Assembly (NCBI RefSeq): GCF_000763385.1
Contig: NZ_JQFA01000004.1
Location: 1,550,001 to 1,614,000 of the forward strand
Source: Leptolyngbya sp. KIOST-1
GTDB taxonomy: Bacteria > Cyanobacteriota > Cyanobacteriia > Phormidesmidales > Phormidesmidaceae
Reading direction: 5' to 3'
DNA length: 64,000 bases
Part shown: one piece after another, positions 9,102-18,357 of the stretch
How positions within the stretch are numbered: position 1 is the first letter of the stretch
Layout: each line of letters begins with the position of its first letter
Translations under genes and position numbers: made by a program
The notes under the pieces: model-generated
The model's database searches: none
What the model was told of the DNA's origin: nothing
What the model saw: the letters and a program-made list of their open reading frames with translations, nothing else

Positions 9102-11006
9102 ATGCACCCCACCCTGATTCCTGGTACTACCCTTCAAAACCGCTACCGTGTGCTGCAAGAGCTGGGGTATGGCGGCTTTGGGCGCACCTATCTGGCCGAA
9201 GACCTGGGCCGCTTCAACGAACGCTGCGCCGTCAAAGAACTTGAGCCCCAGCAGGGGGATCAGTTTTCCGACAAGGCCCTGCAGCTGTTTCAGCGCGAAG
9301 CCGCTATTTTGTACAGCATTGAGCATCCCCAGATTCCCAAGTTCCAGGCTATTTTCGAGGAAAATCAGCGCCTGTTCCTGGTGCAGGACTACATCGACGG
9401 TGTCACCTACCGCGACCTACTCAACCAGCGCCTGGGCCAGGGTATGGCATTCTCCGAGGTCGAGGTGCGGCGGTTTTTGCAGCAGATGCTGCCCGTGCTG
9501 GCCCACATCCACAGCAAGGGCATCATCCACCGCGATATCAGTCCCGACAACGTTATGCAGCGCAGCACCGACAATTTGCCGGTGCTGATCGACTTTGGCG
9601 TGGTCAAAGAAGTGGTCACCCGCATTCAGCCCCCCGGCCCCCACAGCCAGGCGACCTCCGTGGGCAAGCTGGGCTATGCCCCCAGCGAGCAAATGCAGTC
9701 GGGCCGGGCCTACCCCAGCAGCGACCTCTACGCCCTGGCGGTGACGGCGATCGTGCTGCTGACCGGCAAAGAGCCCCAGGATATTTTTGACGATGTCAAC
9801 CTGAGCTGGAACTTGCCCACCAACCTCAGCCCCGGCCTGCTCCAGGTGCTGCAGCGGGCCACCAGCTACCGTCCGGGCGATCGCTACCAGTCGGTCAGTG
9901 AAATGGCCCAGGCCCTGGGAGCCCTGGGCAGCACCATGGGCCCCGCCCCAGGACAGCCCACCATGGCCCCGCCGCCCTCCCAGGTGAGAACTGTGGCTGT
10001 GGGGCGGCAGTACCAGCCAACCCAGGTGGGCGCGCCTCCCCCAGCGCCCACCTACACGGCCCCGGTCCCCGCCGCCGAACCCACCTCGGTGTGGGAAAAC
10101 CCCTGGGCGGTAGCCGTGATTGGCGGCATTCTGGCGCTGCTGGCTGGGGTGGGCGGCTGGCTGGTGGTCAGTCTGCTCAACCGCACCCCCGCTCCGACGC
10201 CGACCCCCAGCCCAGAAATTACCATCGACCCGATTCCCCAACCCACCCCTGACCCCACCCCCACCCCCACCCCCGATCCCGGCCCCATCGAGTACGACCA
10301 GAACCTCGGCATTTCCCCCGGTCAGGACCGCACGGTGACAGGCAGCCTGCGCCGCAACGAAACCATCAACTATCGCTTCAACGCCACCGAAGGCCAGGTG
10401 CTGCTGGCCAGAATGCAGGGAGAAGGGGTGCTGCTGACGGTACTCAATCCCCAGGGGCAGCCGGTGGATCGCTCGGCCCAGCGGGTGCTGAACTGGCAGG
10501 GCCCTCTCCCCGCCGATGGGGAGTACATCGTGCAGCTGCGCCCCGTTCAGGGTCTGGAGCAGAGCGACTACGAACTGGAGGTCAGCCTCAGCGCGGTGCC
10601 CGATCCGCAGCCCACCCCAGAACCCCAACCTGAACCCACCGTGGAGCCGCCGCCGGTTGTGCCCGCGCCCGACCCCGCCCCTCAGCCTGACCCCAACCCC
10701 AGCGTCACCCAGCAGCGGGTGCAGATTCCGCCAGGGCAGACCAGTGTGCAGGTGTCGGGACAGGTCAACCAGGGCCGCACTCGTCGTTATGTGATCAACG
10801 TGCAGGAGGGCCAGGTCCTGGCCCTCGACCTGCCGACGGTGAGCGGCCCGGTTACCCTCGACGTGCGCTTTCCCAACGGCGAACTGATACCCGATGCCTC
10901 GCGGGTGCTGTCGTGGCAGGGGCAGTTGCCCACCAGCGGCGACTACCTGGTCGATGTCTCGTCGCCTCGGCCCTCGAACTACGTGCTGCGGATATCCGCC
11001 AACTAG
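9102..11006 (+). CDS. Serine/threonine protein kinase with transmembrane helix and two PPC-type domains
   Basis: A 634-residue Hanks-type kinase. Catalytic elements: glycine loop GYGGFG (22-27), Lys45 in CAVKEL, HRD (143-145) followed by ISPDN, and DFG (164-166). The loop reads HRDISPDN rather than the common HRDIKPEN, so the catalytic-loop Lys is Ser; that is known in some cyanobacterial kinases. A single transmembrane helix at about 331-357 leads to Pro/Thr-rich linkers and two beta-rich repeats (about 405-490 and 535-630) that resemble bacterial pre-peptidase C-terminal (PPC) domains. These would lie outside the membrane as sensor or wall-binding modules. No convincing ribosome site precedes the ATG. 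The stop codon lies inside a tandem duplication. Confidence 0.92.
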   Translation: MHPTLIPGTTLQNRYRVLQELGYGGFGRTYLAEDLGRFNERCAVKELEPQQGDQFSDKALQLFQREAAILYSIEHPQIPKFQAIFEENQRLFLVQDYIDGVTYRDLLNQRLGQGMAFSEVEVRRFLQQMLPVLAHIHSKGIIHRDISPDNVMQRSTDNLPVLIDFGVVKEVVTRIQPPGPHSQATSVGKLGYAPSEQMQSGRAYPSSDLYALAVTAIVLLTGKEPQDIFDDVNLSWNLPTNLSPGLLQVLQRATSYRPGDRYQSVSEMAQALGALGSTMGPAPGQPTMAPPPSQVRTVAVGRQYQPTQVGAPPPAPTYTAPVPAAEPTSVWENPWAVAVIGGILALLAGVGGWLVVSLLNRTPAPTPTPSPEITIDPIPQPTPDPTPTPTPDPGPIEYDQNLGISPGQDRTVTGSLRRNETINYRFNATEGQVLLARMQGEGVLLTVLNPQGQPVDRSAQRVLNWQGPLPADGEYIVQLRPVQGLEQSDYELEVSLSAVPDPQPTPEPQPEPTVEPPPVVPAPDPAPQPDPNPSVTQQRVQIPPGQTSVQVSGQVNQGRTRRYVINVQEGQVLALDLPTVSGPVTLDVRFPNGELIPDASRVLSWQGQLPTSGDYLVDVSSPRPSNYVLRISAN

Positions 11007-11036
11007 TAGTCAGTCAAGTTAGTAGTCAGTCAAGTT
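11005..11036. repeat. 16-nt perfect tandem duplication at a stop codon
   Basis: Two adjacent identical copies of AGTAGTCAGTCAAGTT begin within the TAG stop codon of the kinase gene and extend into the spacer before the BioD gene. Confidence 0.92.
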
Positions 11037-11159
11037 AAATGTGACGGGTTAACGGGGTTGTCGGTCTACGGTAAACCGTACACGGCTCGCCTTAAACCGC
11101 TTACCGTGAACCGTGAACCTGAAACCGTTTACCTTGCTCAGGTTATCCTCAAAAATCCT

Positions 11160-11873
11160 ATGGTCTCTCTCAACGCACTGCTGGTGGCGGGTACCGACAC
11201 CGAAGTTGGCAAAACCGTTGTCACCAGCGCCCTGCTGGCCTACTGGCAGCGGCATCGACCGGCCCAGGCTCCGGCGGTGCTGAAGCCTTTTCAGTCCGGC
11301 GTGGGCGATCGCGAACTGTACCAGCGGGTGTTCTTTCCAAACACCAGCCTGGAGACGATCACGCCCCAGTACTTTGAGGCCCCCCTGGCCCCACCGCTGG
11401 CGGCAACCCTGGAGGGCCGCACAGTAGACCTGCCCCTGGCCTGGCGCGCCCTGGTGGCCAGCACCGAGCAACACCCCTGGGTGCTGGTGGAGGGGTTGGG
11501 GGGGCTGGGGTCCCCCGTTACCTACGAGCTGACCGTGGCCGATCTGGCGGCGGCCTGGCACCTGCCGGTGGTGCTGGTGGTGCCGGTCAAACTGGGGGCG
11601 ATCGCCCAGGCGGTTGCCAATGTGGCCCTGGCCCGTGAGCGTGGGGTAGAGCTGCGGGGCATTGTGCTCAACTGCCCCCAGCCCCTGAACGAAGAGGACT
11701 TGGCTCGGTGGGCACCCGCCGATCTGATCGCCAACCTGACCCAAATCCCGGTGCTGGGCACCCTGCCCTTTCTGCCCGAACCCGAGTCGGTCTCGGCCCT
11801 GGCCGTGGCCGCTGCCGCCCTCAACCTGGAGGCCCTGTTCCCCAGGGCGGTGCCGTCCGCAGCAGGCCATTAA
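11160..11873 (+). CDS. bioD: ATP-dependent dethiobiotin synthetase
   Basis: Closes the ureido ring of biotin by converting 7,8-diaminononanoate, CO2 and ATP to dethiobiotin. The 237-residue protein has the P-loop variant GTDTEVGKT near its N-terminus, a KPFQSGVGD segment matching the substrate-binding KPxxSG region, and VEGLGGLGSPV for the Mg/ATP site. Length is normal for BioD. The ATG at 11160 is chosen because it places the P-loop about 10 residues from the start; an upstream in-frame codon would add a repeat-like leader encoded by ACCGTGAACC-type direct repeats. No other biotin gene is in the window. Confidence 0.9.
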   Translation: MVSLNALLVAGTDTEVGKTVVTSALLAYWQRHRPAQAPAVLKPFQSGVGDRELYQRVFFPNTSLETITPQYFEAPLAPPLAATLEGRTVDLPLAWRALVASTEQHPWVLVEGLGGLGSPVTYELTVADLAAAWHLPVVLVVPVKLGAIAQAVANVALARERGVELRGIVLNCPQPLNEEDLARWAPADLIANLTQIPVLGTLPFLPEPESVSALAVAAAALNLEALFPRAVPSAAGH

Positions 11874-12542
11874 TTACAACAGAGCCGGGTACTCAGGCAG
11901 TAGCCTTAATTGATTGACCGCAGGATGGGCACGCTCTGCTTTGTCTATCCTGCAGAGTTTTACTAGCGCCGTCCTACGGGCAAGGTCGGTCGCCACGGAG
12001 TCGATGCCAATCCAGGCACCCCTACGACCATGACTCCACACGCCCTGGGGCAACCGCCCTGGGGACGGCGACATTGAGGATAACAACTTGAGGGGAAGTG
12101 CCGACCAGATCGCCTGGAAAACAGTCGCGGCTATTTCTTTTGCACTCGGGGCTGGCTGAAACCACCTCGGTCAGCGCCACACCGATCACTTCAGCTGGAG
12201 GGATGGCTGGGGGAAGCTGAAAAATCATCGTTACTACCTCAAAATCACCCTGTGTATGGTCGTTATTTGCCTGTAGAACTGCGATCGCCAGGGGCTTTGA
12301 TCATAGCCAGGAGCCCCTTTGGCGTCATAGTGTGCAAATCTGCTCTACACCATATAAGAAAAAACTTGATAAACCAACTTATTGCTTAACCAAAGTTTTT
12401 TATACTTTTTGTGCCCTTTGTGGCAGCGTTCCTGGCATTTTATTGTCCCCCCACAGGTCAATCCCACAAATCAGGGGCGGCGGCCCTCCCAATTGGTTTT
12501 AGGTAAAATCACTGGGGATATAAGCAGGGCAGGGATCACGCG
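11874..12542. other. Intergenic stretch without a recognised gene
   Basis: No convincing coding region. A weak hairpin with 7-bp arms (11920-11926 and 11947-11953) resembles the short dispersed repeats common between cyanobacterial genes. The stretch around 12355-12415 is markedly AT-rich compared with its surroundings and is the likeliest place for the promoter of the following secreted-protein gene; I cannot fix -35 and -10 boxes with confidence. Confidence 0.5.
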
Positions 12543-14624
12543 GTGACTCATTTTCAGGGCATGGCGGCAGTTTGGAGCCTGGTTCGGCGACGTCAGGGGA
12601 GCTGGTGGCGGTGGCTGGCGGTGATTGTGTTAACCGCTTTTGTGACGACACAGCTGTCGCCCTACCTGGCGCTGGCGGCGGTCGATCGGTCGGGGCAACC
12701 GGTGGCATCGGCCTCCCCCGCTGTTCCCGACCCCGCTGTTCCTGACGATTGGCTGGCTCAGATTGACCAACTGCCCTCGGGCAGTGTCTCCCTGCCCAAC
12801 TTTGACCCGACGGTCAACGGATTTCAATTCTCAAACCAGGAGCTGATTCAGGCCATTGACCTCAACCGCAACGCCTCGGCCTGGGAGGAAGTACTGACGG
12901 AGCAGCTGCAGCAGCTCTTTGGCCGCCAGGTGTGCGTGGGCGGGAACGCTGCCACCTGCGTACTGACGACCGCCGCCCAGCGCTGGCTGACGACCCAGCT
13001 GGAGCGCATGAACCAGGGCCTGTCGGAGGGGATGGCGGCGGCGGTTCTCGACCTGTGGCAGCCGACTCCACCGCGAATTCCCTGGTGGCAGCGGTTGGTT
13101 AACCTGTTGCTGGGGCGCACGGTATTTGGCCTGGCCCGCACTTTGTTTGACCTGCAAACCTTTATCGCCAACCTGTTTTTGATGCAGGGGGTGAGCGAGG
13201 TGTTTCAGCCCACCCAGGCGGTGCGCAATACCTTTACCCCTACTCAAATTTTGCAGGCGATCGCGCGGGTGTTTCTGACTGGCTCAGCGGACCCCTTCAC
13301 CATGGGTGTCTACCGCCTGCTGGGGGGAGCCCTGGGCGAGGGCCATGCCCTCACCCCCTACCGGGTGGAAAACCGGGGGGAAGGCAAGTATTGGGTTTAC
13401 GTCTACGACAGCAACTACCCCGCCGGTCGCCCCGACAGCCCCACCGATCTCCATGTCGAGTTTGATACCCGGGCCGATCGCTGGACCTACCAGCCCACCG
13501 CCAGCGGTCCAGCCTTTGAGGGCGACGCCCAGAGCCACACCCTGGATCTGACCCAGCGATCGTGGCGACAGCCCCCCGCCGACGAACCGACGGCGGCTAC
13601 GGGGCCTTTCACCTGCCCCTTTTGCCGATCTGAGACTGAGCCCAACGCCGAAATCGAGGCTGAGGCCGAACCCACCGTAGACATTACCCTGATCGGCGAG
13701 GGGGTGCTCACGGTGGCCCCCTACGGGCTTGACCGACCTGGGGAACCCGAGCCGGAAGCCCTGGGCATCCGCGAGACCGTTGCCCTGGTGCCTTTTAAGG
13801 GGGGCCTCAACCGGGAGGTGCCCGCCAGCCACCGTCTGCCTGCTGCGGCCCTGGGGCAGCCCCTTGAGGTCACCCTGACCGGGGTGGCTACCGTCCCGCG
13901 ATCGCCCGTTACCCTCCAACTCACCGGGCCGGGCTACACCGCCACGGTGGAGGGGCTGCTGCTCAGGCCCGACCAGCGCCTGACCCTATTTTTGGTGGCC
14001 AACGCCAGCGGGCCCGAACTTACCTTTGTGGCTGAGCAAACCGCCGATATTCCTCGACTGTCCATCGGCCTGACCGATGAAACCCGCGCCTATCGGTTCG
14101 ACTCGTCTACCCCCGAAACCGGGTTTTCAATGACCGACCGCCGGATTTCCAAAAGCTCAGGATTTGACCTCAGCGGGCTGCGGCTGGCGGCAGGACAGCG
14201 GGTGGCGATGGCGGCCGATCGCGACCTCAAGCGCCTCTACTTTGCTGACGACGATCTGGCCCCCAGCCAGTACGCCCTCACGGTCACCAATCGCCTGGTG
14301 GTCAGCGATCGCATCCAGCTGGGGGAGCGCCAGCCCGACTTCATCAACTACACCCTCACCTACGACGAAGATCTGCGGGCCAGCGGCGTGCAGGTGGAGG
14401 GCGATCGCCAGGCCTTTTTTGACTACGACCCCGCCTTCATCGACCCGGCAGAATTGCCCCGGCAAACCCTGCTCGACGCCTTTGACCGGCGCGACTTTCC
14501 CATCGCCATCGCCTACGAACCCCTGGTTGCCAGTCCCAACCCCCTCAGCCCCCTGCGGCTGACCCCCTCTGGCGCCGAGCCCCTGGGGCAGCGGGTGTTT
14601 CAGGGGGTGCTGCGGAAGCGTTGA
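12543..14624 (+). CDS. Large secreted or membrane-anchored protein of unknown function
   Basis: A 693-residue protein I do not recognise. The N-terminus has a basic stretch (RRRQGSWWRW) followed by a hydrophobic segment (LAVIVLTAFVTTQL) and an alanine-rich LALAAVD site, consistent with a signal peptide or anchor. Residues about 85-260 are predicted helical with a hydrophobic patch (GRTVFGLARTLFDLQTFI). The rest is rich in short beta-like segments and acidic Glu/Pro linkers, including a CPFCRSE segment at about 357. Start is GTG at 12543 with AGGGA about eight bases upstream; ATG at 12561 is an alternative. The next gene is convergent, so this is probably a single-gene transcript. Confidence 0.8.
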   Translation: MTHFQGMAAVWSLVRRRQGSWWRWLAVIVLTAFVTTQLSPYLALAAVDRSGQPVASASPAVPDPAVPDDWLAQIDQLPSGSVSLPNFDPTVNGFQFSNQELIQAIDLNRNASAWEEVLTEQLQQLFGRQVCVGGNAATCVLTTAAQRWLTTQLERMNQGLSEGMAAAVLDLWQPTPPRIPWWQRLVNLLLGRTVFGLARTLFDLQTFIANLFLMQGVSEVFQPTQAVRNTFTPTQILQAIARVFLTGSADPFTMGVYRLLGGALGEGHALTPYRVENRGEGKYWVYVYDSNYPAGRPDSPTDLHVEFDTRADRWTYQPTASGPAFEGDAQSHTLDLTQRSWRQPPADEPTAATGPFTCPFCRSETEPNAEIEAEAEPTVDITLIGEGVLTVAPYGLDRPGEPEPEALGIRETVALVPFKGGLNREVPASHRLPAAALGQPLEVTLTGVATVPRSPVTLQLTGPGYTATVEGLLLRPDQRLTLFLVANASGPELTFVAEQTADIPRLSIGLTDETRAYRFDSSTPETGFSMTDRRISKSSGFDLSGLRLAAGQRVAMAADRDLKRLYFADDDLAPSQYALTVTNRLVVSDRIQLGERQPDFINYTLTYDEDLRASGVQVEGDRQAFFDYDPAFIDPAELPRQTLLDAFDRRDFPIAIAYEPLVASPNPLSPLRLTPSGAEPLGQRVFQGVLRKR

Positions 14625-14645
14625 GCGGCAGGTAGAGGAGAGGCA

Positions 14646-15269
14646 TCAATCGAAGTCGGGGGGCTGGTCGGGGCGCTGCCACAGGTCGAAGCAGCGCTGG
14701 ATTTGACTGATGCCGCTGCGGCCTGGCGACAGCGGCGGGATGTCCTCAGGGCCAAAGAAATCAATCGCGGTGGTTTCGTAGCTGGAGGTGGGCTGCCCGC
14801 CAACGATTTCGCAGCGAAAGAACAGCTTGTAGCTGTGGTAGGGGGCGGGTGGATGGCCGTGGCGGGGGTGGGCGCGATCGTAGACCGCAAGCAGCCGAGT
14901 GGCGCGGGTGGTATAGCCCGACTCCTCAAAAATCTCGCGCTCCACGGCCCGACTGGGTGAGTCGCCGATGTCGACCCAACCACCAGGCAAGGCCCACCGA
15001 CCGTCAGAACTCTCCTGCACCATCAGCAGTTTGCCTGCGCGAAACACAACCCCCCGCACCTCAATTTTTGGCGTGGCGTGGCCGACGTCCTGGCGCAGCA
15101 GATCGGCCAGAACGGGAGGATCGGCGTCGGCGATCGCGGCCAGCATGCTGTCGGCGATCGCCTGGATCTGCCGGTAGCGCTCGGCGTCGAAGGGGTGATT
15201 TTTGTAGTGCAGCCCCGTTTGGGCAATGCCCTGAAGCTGCTGAATCCAGCCTAGCCACGGTGAGGTCAT
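14646..15269 (-). CDS. Nudix hydrolase (ADP-ribose pyrophosphatase-like)
   Basis: A 207-residue protein with an N-terminal helical region (about 1-65) of the type found before the Nudix domain in YjhB-like hydrolases, then a Nudix fold. The Nudix box reads GGWVDIGDSP followed by REIFEESGY. The first Glu of the textbook G-x5-E-x7-REUxEExGU motif is Asp here; the REUxEE catalytic core is intact. Substrate is probably a nucleoside diphosphate linked to another group, such as ADP-ribose, but this cannot be fixed from sequence. It converges on the secreted-protein gene, with 21 bases between them. Confidence 0.9.
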   Translation of the reverse strand: MTSPWLGWIQQLQGIAQTGLHYKNHPFDAERYRQIQAIADSMLAAIADADPPVLADLLRQDVGHATPKIEVRGVVFRAGKLLMVQESSDGRWALPGGWVDIGDSPSRAVEREIFEESGYTTRATRLLAVYDRAHPRHGHPPAPYHSYKLFFRCEIVGGQPTSSYETTAIDFFGPEDIPPLSPGRSGISQIQRCFDLWQRPDQPPDFD

Positions 15270-15839
15270 AGGGATGTTGGTAAAGGATGAAAAAGCGATT
15301 CCTGAGAAATTGGACGGGGGACCTATTTTTTACTCTTTAAAAACGACTGGAAACAGCTCTGTCAAGACCAGAACAAATTAATTCACAGGTACTAGTTGAA
15401 GGCTAAACCCTAATTCCCCTCCGTTAGCTTGCACAAGATTGAGCAAAGGCAAGGCGGTAGTTGGCATCCTCCTAAATGTAGACCCTACGGGGATCACGTC
15501 AGAATGGCTTGAAACGCAGACAAAACCCATTAATCGGGTGAGTATTTCTACCGGATTTCCCAAGATTTCTTGAAACTCATAGAGGGTTTAAAAAACTTAA
15601 GTTAACCTTCCCTTGCGGGCAAAAAATCAGTAGCCCTTGCGTCAATAGCCCTGTCTAAAGGGGTTTGCCCCCGAGCAGAGAGCCGCGATCGCGGCCTGCA
15701 TCCGAGTTATTTGGGCTGAATGCAATAAAGCCTAAAATTACTTAATAAAATTCTCATGAAGGCAATGATAGGATTCTCTCAAGTAAGCCATAAGCTTTTC
15801 TTTATCAATTCTGGTCGCTGTTTTCTGGAGAGCAAAGTC
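15270..15839. other. Intergenic stretch; one doubtful 61-codon frame
   Basis: No gene that I can support. A minus-strand frame of 61 codons (15378-15563) has no ribosome site or recognisable motif. A perfect 14-nt palindrome GCCGCGATCGCGGC lies at 15682-15695. The last 120 bases become AT-rich and probably hold the promoter and leader of the 60-residue protein gene. Confidence 0.5.
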
Positions 15840-16022
15840 ATGTCTGGTAACCCCGTTGGAATTAAGCCCGAAACTCGGAACCATAAGGGATTTTTTGTGC
15901 AAGATGCCGACTACGAGCTGGTCAGCATTGAAGCCTCAGGCTGGGCCCTCATTTGCGTAGACGATGCCGTTTGCCACTACGTGGACCCCGACAACCTGCT
16001 GATTCAGAATCTAGAGGCATAG
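15840..16022 (+). CDS. Small conserved-looking protein, 60 residues
   Basis: Predicted sequence begins MSGNPVGIKPETRNHKGFF and ends in an acidic LIQNLEA. It is soluble, has no signal peptide, and contains one or two beta-hairpin-like stretches (YELVSIEASGWALICVDD, one Cys at each side of VDDAV). I do not recognise a family. The ATG at 15840 is preferred over one 84 bases upstream because GGAG lies eight to ten bases before it and because the upstream extension is hydrophobic and AT-rich. A strong intrinsic terminator follows about 70 bases after the stop, which supports a short monocistronic transcript. Confidence 0.7.
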   Translation: MSGNPVGIKPETRNHKGFFVQDADYELVSIEASGWALICVDDAVCHYVDPDNLLIQNLEA

Positions 16023-16089
16023 GATAACGTCGAGGCATCCTGCCGCTGCGTGGGGTGAATCAATTCGTTACCCATCCATTCTTTTGGGT

Positions 16090-16127
16090 AGGCTGTTCTA
16101 GCATTAGAGCAGCCTGCTTTTGTTTTA
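16090..16127 (+). terminator. Intrinsic terminator after the 60-residue gene
   Basis: An 11-bp stem (arms 16090-16100 and 16105-16115, one G-T wobble) with a four-base GCAT loop is followed by a T-rich tract (GCTTTTGTTTT). Confidence 0.85.
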
Positions 16128-16268
16128 GGATCAAAATTCTAGGCGATCGCCCCTGGTGGGTCTAGCGACCCCGGGGAACGGGCAGGCCTTGCCCGCAAAC
16201 GGTTTCGTCTTCTACAGTAGTCTCCGGCACCACCACCACCCGTATATCCCCTCCATTGATGAGCCCCC

Positions 16269-16532
16269 ATGGAAAAACCCTCCTTAACACAACGCATCTC
16301 TGGCCTGATTAGCTGGGTCCTGGTAGTCGATCTGGGGCTGGTGCTGCTCAGCCTGGGTTGGTTTTTGGTGGCCGTGCTGGGGCGCAGCATGAACCTTGAT
16401 CTGGGCCTCGACCTCTGGTACTCGCTGTGGAATCCGCTGATATTGCCCGCCCTCAGCGTTTTGATGGCCGGGGCGATCGCCAGCGGTGTGGTCGGCTGGG
16501 TAAGCCGACGGTTTAAGCGCGACCCCGCTTAG
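16269..16532 (+). CDS. Small membrane protein with two predicted helices
   Basis: An 87-residue protein. Two hydrophobic stretches are visible (about 12-37, LISWVLVVDLGLVLLSLGWF; and 52-75, NPLILPALSVLMAGAIASG), joined by a short loop and ending in a basic RRFKRDPA tail, so the C-terminus is probably cytosolic. No known motif. It is convergent with the yvcK-like gene, and the spacer between them holds a triple 14-nt repeat. A conserved hypothetical protein is the best description. Confidence 0.68.
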   Translation: MEKPSLTQRISGLISWVLVVDLGLVLLSLGWFLVAVLGRSMNLDLGLDLWYSLWNPLILPALSVLMAGAIASGVVGWVSRRFKRDPA

Positions 16533-16583
16533 AAAATCAGGGCCTGAAGTTTTTAGGTTTTTAGCACAAGGGTTCCGGTCAGC

Positions 16584-16625
16584 CTGACACCTAATACCTG
16601 ACACCTAATACCTGACACCTGATAC
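16584..16625. repeat. Three tandem copies of a 14-nt unit
   Basis: CTGACACCTAATAC is repeated three times (third copy has one change) between two convergent genes. The CTGACACCT core recurs at 25.37, 26.5 and 35.0 kb. Confidence 0.9.
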
Positions 16626-16643
16626 CTAAACCCTACCCCCCGA

Positions 16644-18026
16644 TCACCACATTCGCTGGGTGCGGGTATACCAGCGCAGCAGCACCCGCGCCAGGCGCTC
16701 GCTGTGGTGGCTGACGGTCAGGTTTTCGCGCTCCTCCATCACGTTGGCGGCAATGATCCGGCGGCCCGAGTCGAGAATGGCGGCGCGATCGAGCAGCACT
16801 GGCCCCACCCCCGCCCGGGCGTAGTGGCTGATCACCGGGTCGGAGGGCATTGTTTTCTGCACCAGCACGGCGTCAAACAGGTAGCGGCCACAGGCCGAAT
16901 CGATCGCCCGAATGTGGTCTGAAACCGAAAAGCCATCGGTTTCGCCGGGCTCAGTCATGATGTTGCACACGTAAATGCGGGGCACCTGGCGGGCCGCGAT
17001 CGCCTTCACCAGGTCGGGCACCAGCAGGTTGGGGATGATGCTGGTATACAGGCTGCCGGGGCCAATCACGATATAGTCCGCCTCTTCGATCGCCTTGATC
17101 GCCTTGGGCAGGGGCGGCGGATTGGGGGGCAGGCAGCCAATGTGTACGATGCGGCCCCGCGCCTCGGTGATTTTGGACTCGCCCACAATCCGGCGACCGT
17201 CGCTCAGCTCAGCCCACAGCTGCACATCCACCGAGGTGGAGGGCAGCACTTGCCCCCGCACCGCCAGCACCTTGGAGCTGGCGGCAATGGCTTGCTCCAG
17301 GTCGCCGGTAATTTCGTTCATGGCGGTCAAAAACAGGTTGCCAAAGCTGTGGCCCACCAAGCCGCTGCCCGCCTCGAACCGGTACTGAAACAGCTCGGTG
17401 AGCAGCTTTTCCTCATCGGCTAGCGCCGCCAGGCAGTTCCGAATATCCCCCGGCGGCAGCACCCCCATCTCTCGCCGCAGCCGCCCCGACGACCCACCGT
17501 CGTCGGCCACCGTCACAATGGCGGTGATGTTGGAGCTGTAGCGCTTCATGCCGCGCAGCAGGTTGGACAGGCCGGTGCCGCCGCCAATCACCACGATCTT
17601 TGGCCCCCGCGACAGCCGCCGCTGGGTTAGCAGGGCATCCAGCAGCTCCTCCTCGTTGCCGGGAATCAGCACGTCGGTAATGGCCCCCACGGTGCGGCTC
17701 TGGCCCCAAAAAATTAGCCCCAGCCCCAGCAAAATTCCCAAGGGGCCACTGATGTAGTTGGGCACATGGGTGGTAAACGCCCGCAGCGCCGCCCCCACCA
17801 GCTGGCCAGTAAAAAATACCGGCGTCAGCCTCAGCCAGATCATGACTCCCAGCCCCACCAGCAGCACCCCAGCCATACTGAGGAACAGCCATCGCTTGAC
17901 CAGTAGCCCCGGAGCCAACCACCACATCAGGCGATTGACTTGCCGAGGCGGGGCCAGGGTTAGGGTCTCCTGCCTGACCTGACGAAACAGTCGGGTTAGG
18001 ACCTGATAGAGGGGTTTTAAGAACAT
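16644..18026 (-). CDS. yvcK: YvcK/CofD-like gluconeogenesis-factor family protein with N-terminal membrane segments
   Basis: Member of the CofD/YvcK family that in Bacillus binds UDP-GlcNAc and links carbon metabolism to cell-wall synthesis. Residues about 125-460 contain the nucleotide-binding [10 protein letters not shown] loop, [21 protein letters not shown], the GHSFGNLFL segment and the [14 protein letters not shown] motif, all family hallmarks. Ahead of it are two hydrophobic segments ([20 protein letters not shown] and [18 protein letters not shown]), making this the membrane-anchored variant seen in cyanobacteria. ATG at 18026 is chosen; a TTG at 18056 could add ten residues. It is divergent from the lipid-transport ATPase. 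Confidence 0.92.
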   Translation of the reverse strand: MFLKPLYQVLTRLFRQVRQETLTLAPPRQVNRLMWWLAPGLLVKRWLFLSMAGVLLVGLGVMIWLRLTPVFFTGQLVGAALRAFTTHVPNYISGPLGILLGLGLIFWGQSRTVGAITDVLIPGNEEELLDALLTQRRLSRGPKIVVIGGGTGLSNLLRGMKRYSSNITAIVTVADDGGSSGRLRREMGVLPPGDIRNCLAALADEEKLLTELFQYRFEAGSGLVGHSFGNLFLTAMNEITGDLEQAIAASSKVLAVRGQVLPSTSVDVQLWAELSDGRRIVGESKITEARGRIVHIGCLPPNPPPLPKAIKAIEEADYIVIGPGSLYTSIIPNLLVPDLVKAIAARQVPRIYVCNIMTEPGETDGFSVSDHIRAIDSACGRYLFDAVLVQKTMPSDPVISHYARAGVGPVLLDRAAILDSGRRIIAANVMEERENLTVSHHSERLARVLLRWYTRTQRMW

Positions 18027-18357
18027 GTAAAAGGAGGTCGATAGCGATCTGACCAACCTGAGCGGCGGGTAAAAACAGGCGTTTGCTGTGCCATTAACCC
18101 TTGAGCCGCCCTACCCAGGCCAGACAGGGATGACCACCCTGAAGACCCGCCCTCGGGGTGTGGCCTGAAGCATTTAGGAGGATTTCAATCTGCCTTTGAT
18201 AGGATTGAGCATCAGCGCCTTCGATTTTAGCGGCTATTTGATAGAGTCAAAGCATGGATATGCCTCTAAAGTTGTTAATGCTTGGTAAAGCCGCCCCAGG
18301 TGCGGGCCTGGCGGTCAGGTTGTATCAGGGGGCTGGTTACACCCATCGGTAAGGTCT
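18027..18357. other. Divergent intergenic region between yvcK-like and ABC ATPase genes
   Basis: Must hold the promoters of two outward-facing genes. A GGTAAGG sequence sits just ahead of the ATG at 18358. A TTGATA hexamer near 18237 followed by TATGCC is suggestive, but the 15-base spacing is short, so no promoter is called. Confidence 0.4.

Noticed and set aside
9417-10628. 403-codon minus-strand frame opposite the kinase
   Set aside because: Lies across the kinase catalytic loop and PPC-type domains; composition is that of an antisense shadow.
11874-12086. 70-codon minus-strand frame encoding RIDKAERAHPAVNQ
   Set aside because: The matching DNA is a short dispersed hairpin repeat (11920-11953), which explains the apparent coding pattern.
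15378-15563. 61-codon minus-strand frame
   Set aside because: No ribosome site, motif or hydrophobic pattern; could be a gene remnant but nothing supports it.
18237-18270. Possible promoter TTGATA-N15-TATGCC ahead of the ABC ATPase
   Set aside because: Spacing is short and the -10 is poor, so it was mentioned but not called.
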